Notes: generated from the sequence alone by a model not told the origin. A stretch of DNA of 64,000 nt from Oegoconia quadripuncta (GCA_949316235.1 OX438749.1:10372914-10436913); one strand, 5' to 3'; counted from the stretch's first letter, positions 42,536-55,275 are shown. Numbers and translations are program-made.

Positions 42536-42788
42536 AAAATGAATTTAAAGTTTTTTATTGCAGACAAAGAGCGATATTTAAAATATAGAACAATACATTT
42601 AAAAAAAACATCACTGTTATAGGAACACAATTGACAAAAGACAAAACATTAAGATTTTTCTCAATAATGGTTTGATTATAGGACTATTTTATAAGACAAA
42701 AAAATATATAGATATTACACACAATAAATACATAATATAAAAGCATATATACTAAAATACATATTAATAAATACTTACGTATGATATA
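42536..42788. other. AT-rich spacer
   Basis: A- and TA-rich sequence. No gene signal. Confidence 0.35.
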
Positions 42789-42811
42789 CATATATATATA
42801 TATATATATAT
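42789..42811. repeat. (TA)n microsatellite
   Basis: About 11 TA units. Length polymorphism would be expected between individuals. Confidence 0.9.
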
Positions 42812-42939
42812 TAAATACTTATACAGATATCTATAAATAGGCTGACTGCGTTACTGAGACAACTTGAGATAGTGTTAATACTTAGTGACGATAATATTCT
42901 AATGTAGACGATGTAAATATTTAGATATATAAATATCCA

Positions 42940-43048
42940 TAACTTTGGTATAAATGTTCGTATATAATTTACTCACCCCTAGCATGGATTCGAACCCGCA
43001 ACCAATGGTTTCGAAGACATGTCACTTCCGCTATACCATTCGGTCACT
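42940..43048 (-). mobile_element. SINE B-type head and partial body
   Basis: On the minus strand: GTGACCGAATGGTATAGCGG (A-box-like) and the B box GGTTCGAATCC, followed by ATGCTAGGGGTGAGTAAAT. Only the head and a short body are kept. The anticodon-side sequence differs from the copy at 19895, so it may be a sister subfamily. Confidence 0.6.
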
Positions 43049-43390
43049 ATTTCATTTGGAACACATGTTAACATAAAATAACAGGTACCTACCTATTTAT
43101 TATGTAAAACATGAATAAAGAATAAAAGTTTAATAATTGAAAAGAATGCTTGGAATTTTGATGGATGGCGTACTTTATGGATTATGGGATATAATCGTAG
43201 ATAAACGATAGGGTAGACTGGTCGGGACTGTAAGATGTGAAGGAGATTGGTGTTGTGGGTAGTGACCCTGTCCCTGTTTAGCCGATAAGGGTAAATGTTT
43301 GCGTGATAGATACGACCATTATACTGAAATGCGTTAAACAATGAAAGGATTAATCAGTATCGTCAGTAGAACACACGTTTTCGAAAATAA
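43049..43390. other. No feature recognised
   Basis: An 82-codon minus-strand frame (43093-43341) has no recognised motif. No other signal. Confidence 0.35.
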
Positions 43391-43654
43391 CCCAGCGGGG
43401 TACATGTTTAGTACTCGGTTTGGTTGGTGGTAGGGCATTTTAAATGTCCGCCTGGCTAGCTACCACCATCTTATCTAATCTGCCGCCAAGCAGCAATGTT
43501 AATAGCATTGTTGTGTTCCGGTTGTCAGAGATAAGATAGCCAGTTCCCCAAATATTTGGGTTTGCGGGTCAGTACGCTTCCACCACCGGCCTCATCTTCA
43601 CTTAACATCAGGTGTGATTGAGGTCAAATGCAAACCGGTTGTGCATAAAAAAAA
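43391..43654 (+). mobile_element. SINE A copy lacking its head
   Basis: It starts inside the head just after the B box (CCCAGCGGGGTACATG). It is otherwise well preserved through both hairpin arms, CGGTTGTCAGAGATAAGATAG and the 3' block, to GTTGTGCAT plus A8. Confidence 0.9.
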
Positions 43655-43963
43655 TATATATCCTGTATACATATATTTATCCCTTATCTAAATAAATCTA
43701 ATATAATTTAATCAAATCTTAAATTATATTAAGTAGATTATTCACTCACTCATGATTGTTACATAAAATAGTTACATTTCGTTTTCTATATGATTTCGTT
43801 TTACGGTCATTAATAACTGGAATCGTTTTTCAGTAGTTGGTAATATTTTAGTAAATACAGGTTATAGTGCAATTTATCCCTATAACTAGCTTTGGGTATC
43901 ATTCTAGAACTAAGCTTTTAGATATTTATTGTAAAAGATGTAATGTTGTGTATGCTTTTAAAT
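43655..43963. other. No feature recognised
   Basis: AT-rich spacer. Confidence 0.35.
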
Positions 43964-44028
43964 AAATAAAATAAACATCTATCTAGTATTTATGTTCTAT
44001 AAATACTAGATAGATGTTTATTTTATTT
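43964..44028. repeat. Perfect hairpin, 30-bp arms
   Basis: Left arm 43964-43993 and right arm 43999-44028 are exact reverse complements (core ACATCTATCTAGTATTTAT) around a five-base loop GTTCT. Confidence 0.95.
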
Positions 44029-44574
44029 GTCTTTATCTAGTTTGGGTCTAGGTTATTGGTGTTAATTGTCTCACATATACAGATGTGTCAGGATAATGTA
44101 GCAAGTATAGAGCCGTGGTCCAAGGTACATGTCTTACACCTCTGTAATTCAATTCACTAAAAGGCAAAACTTTGTGTGCGTAGACTATCGACTCGTGATC
44201 TCCTATACCGCCCCGTCTTAACTTGACGAGCTTAAAAGCTTTTCCCACTGAAAGCTCAGACGATTTGATTTGGGAAGTCTATTCCGTCACACTACTTGCG
44301 CGTGATTTGATACCTACTACCTTACTGTCTTTACAATAAAAACATTTCTACTTTGATAGGGACTTTTACAAACAGGAATTTATTTCGTGTTCACGGATTT
44401 AATAGTAAAATATGATGAGAATTTTAAAATTTTGATATAAGAACCTACCATAGATATTGGTGTTTAATTGTTCGGATTAAAACTAGTTTATTTATTAAAC
44501 ACAACCAGGCTATTTCACAATTAATAGTGAAATATTATAATATAAAATAATAATTAATAATTTTGTAATATAAA
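44029..44574. other. No gene recognised
   Basis: A 66-codon minus-strand frame (44048-44248) in a less AT-rich patch could be an exon but shows no motif I know. Confidence 0.3.
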
Positions 44575-44780
44575 AACCTTTTTTTTTTTAAAGAGCAACC
44601 TCTCGAGTTTCTTGCTTGTTCTTCTTCTTCTGTTACTTGTAAAATGTAACGACCAGTGGAATTGTTTCTCTATCTTGGAAGTTTTGGCATCTACGATACA
44701 GGAGTAGCCTAGTGTGGATGTTACAGCAAATGTATAAATTATGTATGGTCCTTTTTGGTAAATAAACATGTCATGTTATC
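44575..44780 (+). mobile_element. LINE 3' untranslated fragment
   Basis: AAAGAGCAACCTCTCGAGTTT and CTTGCTTGTTCTTCTTC match the 3' untranslated region of the LINE at 25625 (AAAGAGCAACCCTTGAGTTT, CTTGCTCGTTCTTC). No coding part is left. Confidence 0.65.
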
Positions 44781-45122
44781 TTACTCTCCAAAATGCTAAT
44801 AACTGGCTACAAAACACAAAATAAAAAAAAACTGATATAAAATTATGAAGATAAATGATTTAACTCACGTTTTTGAACCCTATATTGGATAACGCAAAAA
44901 TTGAGTAACGATATAAGTACATGACATGACGTAACAAAATGTTTTCAAAGTCGCCGCAAAAAGGCTCCCCTTATCGGTAGATAACTCGCAGCTTCGCTTT
45001 CGTAACTGCCGATGATAACTTATTCGTAACGCCCATTTCGAAGCAAATTTATGGTTGATTTAACTCGTTTATTCGGCAAAAGAACTTTCTATGAGATATT
45101 GATACAGAGTATAAAATGATGC
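44781..45122. other. No feature recognised
   Basis: AT-rich spacer. Confidence 0.35.
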
Positions 45123-45202
45123 TATAAAATTAAACGGTAGCTGTCTATCGATATTTAAGTTACTACTTAAATATCGATAGACAGCTACCGTTTAATTTTA
45201 TA
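45123..45202. repeat. Perfect hairpin, 38-bp arms
   Basis: 45123-45160 and 45165-45202 are exact reverse complements (core CGGTAGCTGTCTATCGATAT) around a four-base loop TACT. It is the longest perfect short-loop hairpin found by eye here. It is long enough to extrude as a cruciform or to fold as a precursor-like RNA if transcribed. Confidence 0.95.
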
Positions 45203-45239
45203 TTTAATATTTAAGAACATAAATGCCTTAGCCTTTACA

Positions 45240-45400
45240 TTATATTACACCTGATGAAACAGTAACATGATGACCTTGACACTCTGTCATGAATAGACAG
45301 AACACAATAATGCCATTAACACTGCTACTTGGCATATTAAACTAACTACTTTTAATTGGGGTGGTGATGAGTAAGATGGTGATAGATGCAGGTGACAATT
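45240..45400 (-). mobile_element. Strongly decayed SINE A remnant
   Basis: CACCTGATG, AGACAGAACACAATAATGCC, ATTAACACTGCTACTTGGC and AGTAAGATGGTGATAG appear in SINE A order with large losses, making it the oldest recognisable copy here. Confidence 0.55.
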
Positions 45401-46139
45401 AAATTGGAAAAATTATAAAATAAATATTTAAATCATTAGTTTTTGTCAATGTCAATGTTTAAAGTTAAAATAAGTACCTACTGGTGTGCAACATAGTCAT
45501 AGTTCTTTTTAGTATGTCGTGAGTACTTAAATTAAGTACATTATTAGTAACGAGCAAGGTGTTTCGCCAATAAACTGTTATGCAGTTTGGCAATAAACTT
45601 GAAGTTAAGGAAGTGTAACTTGTAATCTAATCTGTCGGTTACAGTTTTATCCACAATACATGTCGAAGTATTATTATAAAAATCGTATATGTAATCATTC
45701 TATTCAAGAAATTACGTATTATAATGATAATCCACACGAATTCATACAACATTGTCGTCTTAAATTTTACTGGACACACTCAGGAAAATTGTAAAAATCT
45801 TAGTTAGATATGACTCCACTACGAATTGGGATCAATTGACAATAATTTGTGAATTATCGGCTTGGACAATAAATAATTCTGTGACGTATACAAAACGTGT
45901 GATTTATAATTATAACAAAAAAAAACAAGTTTATAAAACTCTATAACACACAATTGAAAATAAATGTTGTAGAAAAAAAATGTATGCGACAATCGAAACG
46001 ATTTTTTTCACGACCTTTTGTAGAATGTGTGCGTTTCCATATTGCAACCCTTGGTTTAAAAAATCGGTGATCAATTGTCGAACGTGGGATAACCTAATTG
46101 ATTTATATCATTCAGAATAGAAAATAACTCAAAAGCTAC
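45401..46139. other. No feature recognised
   Basis: AT-rich. GCAATAAACTTGAAG and similar phrases are not diagnostic. Confidence 0.35.
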
Positions 46140-46312
46140 ATATATTTTCGAAAAGAAACTGATTTCCATCAAACTTGGCAAAGAATCATCTCACCAACAC
46201 CAGCTGTTGAAAATAAACCGCTTTTAAATCGGTTCAGCTTTTTGACGCTGCAATGTGACAGGCATACACAAGCTTATGACATCCCTATTTTTGTATCGGG
46301 GGTTTGAAAATC
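46140..46312 (+). repeat. Second copy of the CGGGGGTT-ending repeat
   Basis: It shares the ordered blocks TTCCATCAAACTTG, AAATCGGTTCAGC, ACTTATGACATCCC-like sequence and TATCGGGGGTTTGAAAA with 37735-38046 and with common lepidopteran repeats. Non-coding. Confidence 0.45.
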
Positions 46313-46790
46313 AAGCTTTTTACGATATATTTTAATGTACATTAATTCTAGTGTTGATTAGCAGAATCCATTCAAAACATTCGACGTGTTGATATCTCAT
46401 TTCAAATTAAATCAAATTCCCAACAACCGCAGACACGTATCGAATTCTAAACTAAGTGTACGGCCAAGTTATAAGCAAACACGTGTCGATAATTGATTCC
46501 GCGGGAATGATAACGATAATGTATTGAGTACCCCAGATCGGTTACCAGTTGCCTTCACGTCTCCTTTCCCCCCCACCCCTTTTAAGGGCAACTTCTCTAC
46601 GTGACCGGAATGTCGCAAACTTATACAGCGTTACTACAGAAACCTTAAACCAGTGTTAAACAGTTAGTTTGAGAGTGTTACTATTCACGTTTAACAATGG
46701 TTATATTCGCATTTAACCTCCAAAATCAAAAGATTTTATTCGGGCCGCCCAATTTCGACTTTCTTTCACGTCTAACACAATTCAGTACTT
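46313..46790. other. No feature recognised
   Basis: Contains a C-rich patch (CCTTTCCCCCCCACCCC near 46563) but no gene. Confidence 0.35.
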
Positions 46791-46974
46791 AAGCGCTTAT
46801 TTACTCTATCATCCTATTTGTAGGAAATCTAATTAGAAAATCTAATTAGGAACCGCTTACTACACCATCCTAAATGCAGAGATTAATTCGGCATACATTG
46901 CTGGTTGAAGTGAGGAGATTTGAATTAACTGGACTAAGCCGACAAGCTATGTATGCCGAAATAAATAAGCGCTT
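46791..46974. repeat. Small element with nested inverted repeats
   Basis: The outer pair AAGCGCTTATTTA (46791-46803) and TAAATAAGCGCTT (46962-46974) are exact complements. An inner pair TTCGGCATACAT (46887-46898) and ATGTATGCCGAA (46949-46960) are too. AAATCTAATTAG is also repeated in tandem near 46826. At 184 bp with no frame, it resembles a non-autonomous (MITE-like) insertion, though TA flanks are not evident. Confidence 0.5.
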
Positions 46975-49404
46975 TAGACCTTGTTTTTTAAATAATATTT
47001 TTTGTGTTAAGGCTGATTGATTCGTTTGCATACATGAAGACGAAGAATTCTCTAATCTTCACTAGTTAGATAGTAATCTTTAGTATAGTTAGACGAGTGT
47101 ATAATTTGATTTAACCTTATACATAATATATTGTATATATAATAATATTTATATAATATATTTATCAACATGTTAGTACATTTATGTATATTTATTAATA
47201 TTATATTAGGTCCTTACCTTTGAAATTGGCGTTTTGGATGAAGCATTTCATTAAGACTGTTTTCTCCATACAAACATTTTTGATTTTTTTTGGTAACGGC
47301 CAATCCAAATTTAGCTAAACTTTGTATGTATTATCGGATAACATTTAGTTAAATATAGGCAGCGTTAATTTTTAAAAGTAACCGCTTTATAAAAGTTTCA
47401 GCGAATCTAAGAAATGATTATGGGAAGCACATGAAAAGAGCTCTGCTCAAATTTTTTTTATTAAAATAATAAATAATATTCCATTTTCTAAATAAAAAAC
47501 AAATTTGAATATAGCTTTGAAAAACGCAGGAATTGGTACATATGATTAACGAAGAAAAAAACCTCCAATTTCATAGGTAAAGACCCAATACTTACATTGT
47601 TTAATTTGTATCTATCTCATATTTATTAGTCTTAAAATTTCATATTTTCTGTTTTATTCTTTTCCACTACTCTTAACAGCGATTAGACCGTCCAATTCTA
47701 CAATTCTTGGTACAGTTTGTTTATCAAATTTAATCCGTATTTGTTCTGCAAAAAAGTATACTTGATTTATTGAAGAAAGAAGAATGCAAATTTGCTGGAC
47801 AGGCTGGTTGGAGTTTTTTGAAGCTCACGATTGTTTTATGATGCTCACGGGAAGAAGGTTTCTACTCTCCCGAGAATATACGCGTATACGTAACTCTTAC
47901 GACAAAGTATTCGTGTTACTCTTAATTAATTTCGTACATTTTGTTATCGCTTGTTATCTAACAATGGTTTTTTCAACTTCGCAGTTCATTGCCGAGTAGG
48001 CATCGTTACATAAATTGTGGAAGCTGTAAAAGGTCACAAGTTACAGTACGCGGTTTGTGCCGCTACAATTTATTACTTGAATAACATAATTGCAATTTTG
48101 GCTTTTGTTCAAATGAAACATTGCAGAGTGAAAATTTCAACGTTTTTATTATTACAGTGGTCAGTCAATGGCCCTTGGTGTTGCTGTGTGTCGACTGAGG
48201 TATTAATCACTTGTCACAGGATGGCCCTAGCCCGAATAAAATGTACTCAAGTTGACTAAGTCAACATGGTAATAGTAGTTTCTATGCTGAAAATGGTGGT
48301 TAAATTCTACACAATTAACAATTAAAATAACAGTCAATATAACACTTACGAAAATATCAATAACATCTACAAATTTTGGGCATGAATGACAATTATACTG
48401 TCGAAGCAAGTGCAGTGCTTTATCAAAAATAAAAGAATTTTACTGTTTGCAGTCTACGAATATAGATTTTGCAAAGATTTCCGCCTTTTTGCGTAAGCAA
48501 GCCATGATGGAAGAAAAAGTGTTGAGGGCAGGCATAATAAAATATTTTTACGCTTGATGCTTAGCTTTCGTCGTTCGAAATTGTCACAGTCAGAGCCATC
48601 ATAGTTCCATATACAAATAATAATTACGTAGTTTCAAATTTCGTATGTGTTTTTGTTGAGTGATATTCTTAATTTGAAACCTTCCGATACGGAATCGAAT
48701 ATTGATTGTCAAACCATTTAGAATTCAGTTCCAAATTCAAAATCACTGTTATTTTTTTGGAGACTTCAAATTATCACAATTCGATGCTTAACTTTCTTCT
48801 TTCAGTGCATTTTTGAAAAAAAAAACTTAATCGAATTGGAATTAAACTAGATTCTTTTATTTAAATTTTAATAAAGTTTCACATATTACGTCATAGAAAG
48901 TATAGATTAATGTGATGTAATTGTTCTCATGTTTATAAGAGAGGATACAGTAACTGGCACATAAAGTTTGTGTTAGTCGCTCCTGATGGAACCAATTAAA
49001 CAATTTGTGATGTAATCGTACGCAAGAGCGTTAAATTAATACGAGCAGCCGTGAGAACTGAGCGCGTGCCGCGAATGGAGACTATTATTCTCACCCATTA
49101 GGTATTGTGCTCATTCGGGTATATTTCATCTCTAAACAGGTTAAGCGAATGAAGTTTTTTTCCTTTTTATAAGCTTTCATTTTACAGAAAACACTAGCCT
49201 TTCTCTCTCGGTTCCACGAATCCGCCTGCGTCAAATCAGTTTATTGTCCTGCGGATTTTTTTGAATAAAATGTATACTACATACATAAATGTACATAGTC
49301 CATCTCATTACAACACATCAAAAAACATAGCGTCAAGGAGGAACAAACTTTATACAATAGTGGGATTTTAAAGAACTAACATGTCATTATTGTTGATAAG
49401 TAGG
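46975..49404. other. 2.4 kb without recognised genes
   Basis: AT-rich. 47130-47210 is a TATAA/ATATT low-complexity tract. Frames at 47784-47999 and 48017-48259 have no motif or splice support. Confidence 0.4.
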
Positions 49405-49712
49405 ATTATGTCAGACACCACTGATAGCATACCATTGCCGGTTTCTCTATCTTTACGATCATTGTCCTGTGACTGGGTGCGTAAGTCAATGCAATATTTT
49501 TACTAGAAACACACTGAGTAGACATGCATGAAGAGGACAAAGACATCCCAAAATACAACGTCATCATTACTTTAGAATACGTTCTTAGTTCACTGCTTGC
49601 TAGGCATTTCCGTTTAACGGTCCATATCTTAGGTCCAGCGTCCCTCTTCAAGCCTTCCGTCCACCTAGTTGAGCCGAGACTATTGGACCAATTTCTTGGG
49701 AAAAGTTGAACC
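49405..49712 (-). pseudogene. Possible RTE-type LINE remnant
   Basis: The minus-strand open frame contains STRWTEGLKRDAGPKIWTVK, which matches the RWTDDLK..AG..W segment near the C-terminus of RTE-clade ORFs. The rest of the 102-codon frame is not recognisable, so only part of it derives from the LINE. The sequence upstream to about 50010 on the same strand may be older parts of it. Confidence 0.4.
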
Positions 49713-52700
49713 ACAAAGAGTTCGGAAAGACTTCAATTAAAAATTCAATTCAATGGGAGAACTAATGGGCTCCCACCGTCCCTACAACAAAAGAGTCCAA
49801 AGTATGGCTGAATGTCAAAGATAGACCACAGCAAGAAGTGGAAAAGAAAAACTTTCGCGTTTACGAATATGGGCAGTCGTTGACCGGCGCGTAGAGTTCA
49901 TCAGACGCGAACTTTCCAGCTTGCTCGTTAAATTCAACATAACTCTGACAACTTTGTGAGATCTCTCTGGTTTAACCCTGCTAATCTCTACTACAAATGG
50001 CACCTAGAATAAGAAACACTAAGATGATGTCACTAAACGGAATTAATGTGTAATTTTCTCTACTCTTTCTTATAAATTAGTGGTTCTCCGCTGTCTTCTA
50101 AAAAATTAAGTCATAAACCGGTTTTCTCCCAAGTTCACAGCGTTAATGTGTACATTGTTATCACATTTTTATCGTACTATACCGGTTTCGCTGGTTTCAC
50201 AATTGAATGGCTACTTTCACTAAATCACTACATTCAATTCCCAATAGAGACGCTGCGCTGTGTACACGATTTCCTCATTAACGTGCTTTTGTTAGGGACG
50301 TCTCTAGCAATATGTACGAACGTCACAGTCGGATTTAAGGCCCAATATACAGTCCTATCAGATCAACTGTACGGAATATAATGGCACCTGATTTTATCAT
50401 TACTTATTTAGATTACTTTTCTATGTTTTCGCTGCCTTTTGACTTGTAGTAGTTAGACGAGCAAATTTTTTTCAAAATACACAAAACTCAATGCTAGATT
50501 TTAGAGCTTATTTTCATTTTTATTGAATACCTTATATGGAATATAAACATAAATAAATGTGTACTCGTATATTTAGACTCGCCTTTTCAAGACATTTAAT
50601 TTAATTCCCATATCAATCAATGTCTTTGAAAATGATAAAGAAATCACACCCCCACAAAAACGGCGGTTTCTCTAAAATATTATCCTGCATTCTCACAATT
50701 AAGACGAATCTAACCTCATTTATTTCACACACCTGAAAAACATTACCTACTCTCCTTCTGGCGCAGTCTTGTAATTATCTTGTAATAATAAATTTCGATA
50801 AAATATAATTTTCTAAGTCAATTTCTGCATCTGAATCCACGGTGAGACCCCAAACGACTATGAACTTTAAGTACATGGTCACTGGAAACTTACCACGGAT
50901 GATACGAACCACACAGAATGAATGTATAATATTTATTGTGGAAACCACCATGCCCTTTTCATTTGACGAATGTGTAATTAGACTATTCTTCTCTACTTAA
51001 CACAATAAGATTAAACGTCAAGCATGACACGTGAAAGTGCTCCTTTAGAAATCAGACATCGGATAGTCTGCGGTGACTTTTAGTTCGTCTCGGAGCGATA
51101 CAGGAACATTCTCCAATCAACGCTTCAGTCTTGCTGTCGAACGATGTATGTTATTCAATAGTTCCATTCCGTGCAGAGCGGCGAGATTGAACCTCGGTCG
51201 TAGTCATGTATTAGTGCCAACTGCAAAGTCACGTTGCATTTCTATGATATTCAGTCAACCTCTCATAAGACATGAAGCGTCCGACATAGCAAAGATTATT
51301 GAGTTATCGAGGCAATTTAGCCGAAGTAATCTTCAAAATTGAATTTGTGTGTGAATTGAACACAATAAACGTTAGAAATGTCGTGTTGGAAATTAAAGTG
51401 CTCTTTGCATTATTTAATTACTTAATACATTAAGACGTTATGTATAATTAAGCCTATCGCTAATCACAACAATACCTAAATAAAACTAATGAATTATATT
51501 AATAAAAATATTTATAAATAATTAATTTGTCCCAGGTCTTGCACGGCCGAAAACCCGAGTAGGCTGGCGGCATTGCGTTGAATAGCGAATTTAGCCCAGG
51601 GAAAATATGGTTTGACCTCGGAAAAACGAATAACCGCTATTTTCTTGAAACATTTGTTAAAGTGTTGTAAATTTAGTAACAATTGCTTAAAATTTAGCAT
51701 TTGTAAGAAACGCAAGTACTAAATAAGTTACTAAATAAGCTAAAGTTGAAAAATATGATTCTTTTAAAAAACAATGCTCAATTGATGGGAATTTCTTTAA
51801 ATTCAAAACATTTAGGGAAATTTCGTTACAAAATATTAGTTCTCATTTTTATTTCTTAAACAATGCAGCTCGACGACACTTTTAGCTAAAACATATCCAA
51901 GCCTAACTATAACATGCTTAGTTTTTTACCCATCAATAAGTTAACTGTGTTTAATAAAAGTCTTCCTAATTAATATCAGTTAGTATTTACTGTTATTAAG
52001 ATACCAATTGAAAATAGGATTTTCTAAAAAAATCTAGACTAAGCGCTCGTTTTTTTTAGGCTTAATTATTCAAAATTACATCTAACAGGTAGCAATTATA
52101 TAAGTCGATTCTGAATTATGTCTAGCTAAGTTAATTTTTTACCGTATTTTCCCTGGGCTACTTTGCGCTAGATAGAGACCAGCCATCCGGTCGTGCGAGG
52201 CTTCGATTAAACGGATTAAATAACTGATGGAAGAGTCTATGAGCGCCGGTCCCCACAGTCTCTACTCCAAACGGCATAAAAATGTAATCTCCACTTAGGC
52301 ATATATATTTACGTCGTTTAGGTTCTCCGCTGATGCGGCTGCGAAAAAATAAGCTGTTTTCCAAATTAATGACTAACACTGAACTAGCATAAACAATAAT
52401 CCATCAAAAACAATTAAATGAATAGTTAATGTGCTACACGAAATGGCAGTAATGTTGTACGGTTTCCTGATTCACGACCTTGGCATGACACGAATTCATA
52501 AGTCGACATACATAATATTATATGTAGGTACATGATAACCATGCCATACTTACTTACGAACATTATCTCAAGCTTTAATCAGTTCCTGTTACATTCTTGC
52601 ACCCAGCGAACTCTACGTCGTCCAACTCAAAAGACTAAAGAATGCCAAAATAATATCATCACATCGTTTTTCCCATAGAAAATAATTGTTCTGATGCTAA

Positions 52701-52866
52701 TAGTGTTTTAACCCATTAAAACGTAAATGTTAAAAATGAAGGAGGACGTTACTCATAGAGAGAAAGTGATTTTGTCAGCGTCACCGATAATTGAATCTAA
52801 ATGTGACCAATTCTGGGTACTCACCCCCATCGGTTTAAGTTGAGGCATCTTATAGGTCAAGCTTTG
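49713..52866. other. 3.1 kb without recognised genes
   Basis: Several stop-poor patches (50148-50381, 51073-51342) have no recognisable motif. No repeat shared with the rest of the window. Confidence 0.4.
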
Positions 52867-52962
52867 TTTGTTTGTAAACTTCATGAGATTTACATGAAAA
52901 TTTAACTTAAAATTAAGTACAAAGGCGGACTTAACCCATAAAGGAATCTAAATAATTTCCTT
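52867..52962 (-). mobile_element. LINE 3' untranslated fragment, diverged
   Basis: TTTGTTTGTTTGTAAACTTC, AAGTACAAAGGCGGACTTAA and CCATAAAGGAATC keep the order of 2488-2642 with many changes. Confidence 0.5.
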
Positions 52963-53724
52963 CATTTTAAGAACTTATTTTTTTTTAAATCGATGTTATT
53001 GTATTTTTGTTATAGGTACGCTTTTAAAAAGTTAGTTCTCATTGAAATTTAAGTGGTGGTTCTATTGAATTTCATTTGAATTCAACTCGGATATAAATAA
53101 TCATAACGTCATGACCTTTATCCCAAATGGGTTGGTTACAGTTATCCCAAACATTAGTATTTGGGGGTTTCAAACATGCTTATCCACGGTTCACCTTACG
53201 AAATATTTAAAATGCACAACTGACAGGGGATGAGCCCATTGTCGTTAAAAAGTGCAATCTATAAATGTTTTTGGTGGAGACTTTCCACCTTTTCGACCTT
53301 ACTCATCTTTTTCGACACCCACGTTAAGAAACAGATTGGTTCTATTCTTTTTACGTGCCGAAACCACACAGTCCTATGTTGTTGCTAAAAAAAAAATTAC
53401 TATTGCGACAATGAATACAGAATTTTCTATAGAAAGCAAGCTGGCCTCGCTGGTTTCTTAGAATGAAATGGAGGAAATTCACTTTCAATATGAGTAAAGC
53501 GTGAGAACAGATGTCACCACCTTTATCAATACATACGGCTTGACGTGTGTGACAAATGGCTCGTGTGCTTACCATGTGCTTACTGTATAACAAGGCGATC
53601 ATGTTTTTTCTGGATTTCTCACGAGGGAACTTTTTAAATAGAAATTACATACGAATATAGGTCACTTCAGTAATATCTAATGGGCATACTGATTTAGCTA
53701 TACAATCTAACAATGGTGGTAAAT
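52963..53724. other. No feature recognised
   Basis: AT-rich. Chance frames only. Confidence 0.4.
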
Positions 53725-54057
53725 AAATAAATATATTTGCACATACACACGGCGCCATCTAGGTCCACATTAATATAAATAATAAATATCTTTGGACATA
53801 CACACAATGCCATCTAGTTCCACATTAAGCAACTAGACTAGTATTATGGATACCAGGTTGTTGTTAAGCTACACAAATATATTACAAAAATATAATTGTT
53901 TTGTAAAGATATATCGTATATACCTGAAAAACATCTATAACTCGGGTACCTACACATGTCCGTATTCATCATACAAACATACGCCCCTAGCGGGATTCGA
54001 ACCCGCGACATTTTGGTATGGAAGTCAGAGTTTCTAACCACTACACCCAACATATCG
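53725..54057 (-). mobile_element. SINE B with duplicated 3' tail
   Basis: Head on the minus strand ending near 54055 (TGTTGGGTGTAGTGGTT, B box GGTTCGAATCC) and body down to about 53786. The 3' tail block appears twice: GACATACACACAATGCCATC at about 53794 and CACATACACACGGCGCCATC at about 53739, each followed by TAG.TCCACATTAA. The outer one is either a tandem duplication or the tail of a second copy inserted at the same spot. Confidence 0.85.
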
Positions 54058-55275
54058 AAAACAAACATTAGCTAATTGGTAACGAATTCCCGAGGGAGCT
54101 ACCGTTAAACACATTCGAAATGTGCAAATGTAAAGTAGATACGTAGGCATACTCTTGCAATAATGAATTCCTGATACTTCAATCAAATGATTGTATAACA
54201 ATAATTTATTATGAGCACCACAACACGATACAAAAACAGAAAAGCAGTAAATCAGACCTATAAAAGAAATACAATAATTAATAATAATGTGCACAATGCC
54301 GTCACGTTTTGCAGCGCACACAAATGGGTAGCACTCAGCTCATACTGCGATAGATATCGCAGCGCTGGTTTTCAGTGCTCCCACTGAATGATAAACCTAT
54401 CATCTTCAACCTTACATATCCACTCTTAGAGCACAGCCTCCTCTCACTCAGGAGAGGATATGGGCCATAATCGACCAGGAGGGCCTAGTACGGAATGACG
54501 GGTTCGTGTCAGACTAGTGGCCATAACTATGACAGTTAGTTCTGTTTAAGTCGCCCCTGTAAACTACCGATTTGGCTTACAGACTTAACGACTTCCTTCG
54601 AGACCGACTCACTAGTCACTAGTGGTCACCCATACAAGGAGTAACCACGCCAGTTTAATCGAAAACGAATAGGAATGTGACAGCGCCGAGTGCTTCTATA
54701 GTGATGAGCCTTTATTTGTAAGTAAATTTCGAAAAAGAAAAGTTTTGTTGATCCATGCTGAATGGTTTATATTATTAAATATATAAAACACGGCGACCGG
54801 TATTCAAAACATAAAATTGTTTGAATGCTTTAAATAGCTTTTCTAAAGTTATAAATTATAATCCATAATTTAAAAAGGAATGCCGTCTTAATTAACATAA
54901 AATAATAAATTAACTTGTTACCTTTTATATTAATTAAATTCAGACATAACAGTAGCAAAGTTCATTTTTTACTTATTTATGTAAATTAAGACTACATTCC
55001 AAGTCAAGCTTAAATTATGGATATAAAAACTATATAGGTACTTAATAAAATACAAACAGATATTAGGTAAATATGTAATAATTATTCCTGTTTGTTGAAT
55101 AAGTACAGGGTTGATGATAATGTAATGAATTTTTACAGAAAAATAATGTATCGTTTTTTTGTGAATTTTTTTTGAAATATAGAATGTAAGCTTCTACTTA
55201 CACATACATACTAAGTTACTACTTACTGTGACATATTCTTGTACATATACCTGTTTCATAATCAACATCGTAAAA
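54058..55275. other. Mostly unrecognised, one possible repeat
   Basis: 54410-54500 (GAGCACAGCCTCCTCTCACT, GAGAGGATATGGGCCATAAT) resembles part of the lepidopteran repeat also seen at 61640. The rest is AT-rich. Confidence 0.4.
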
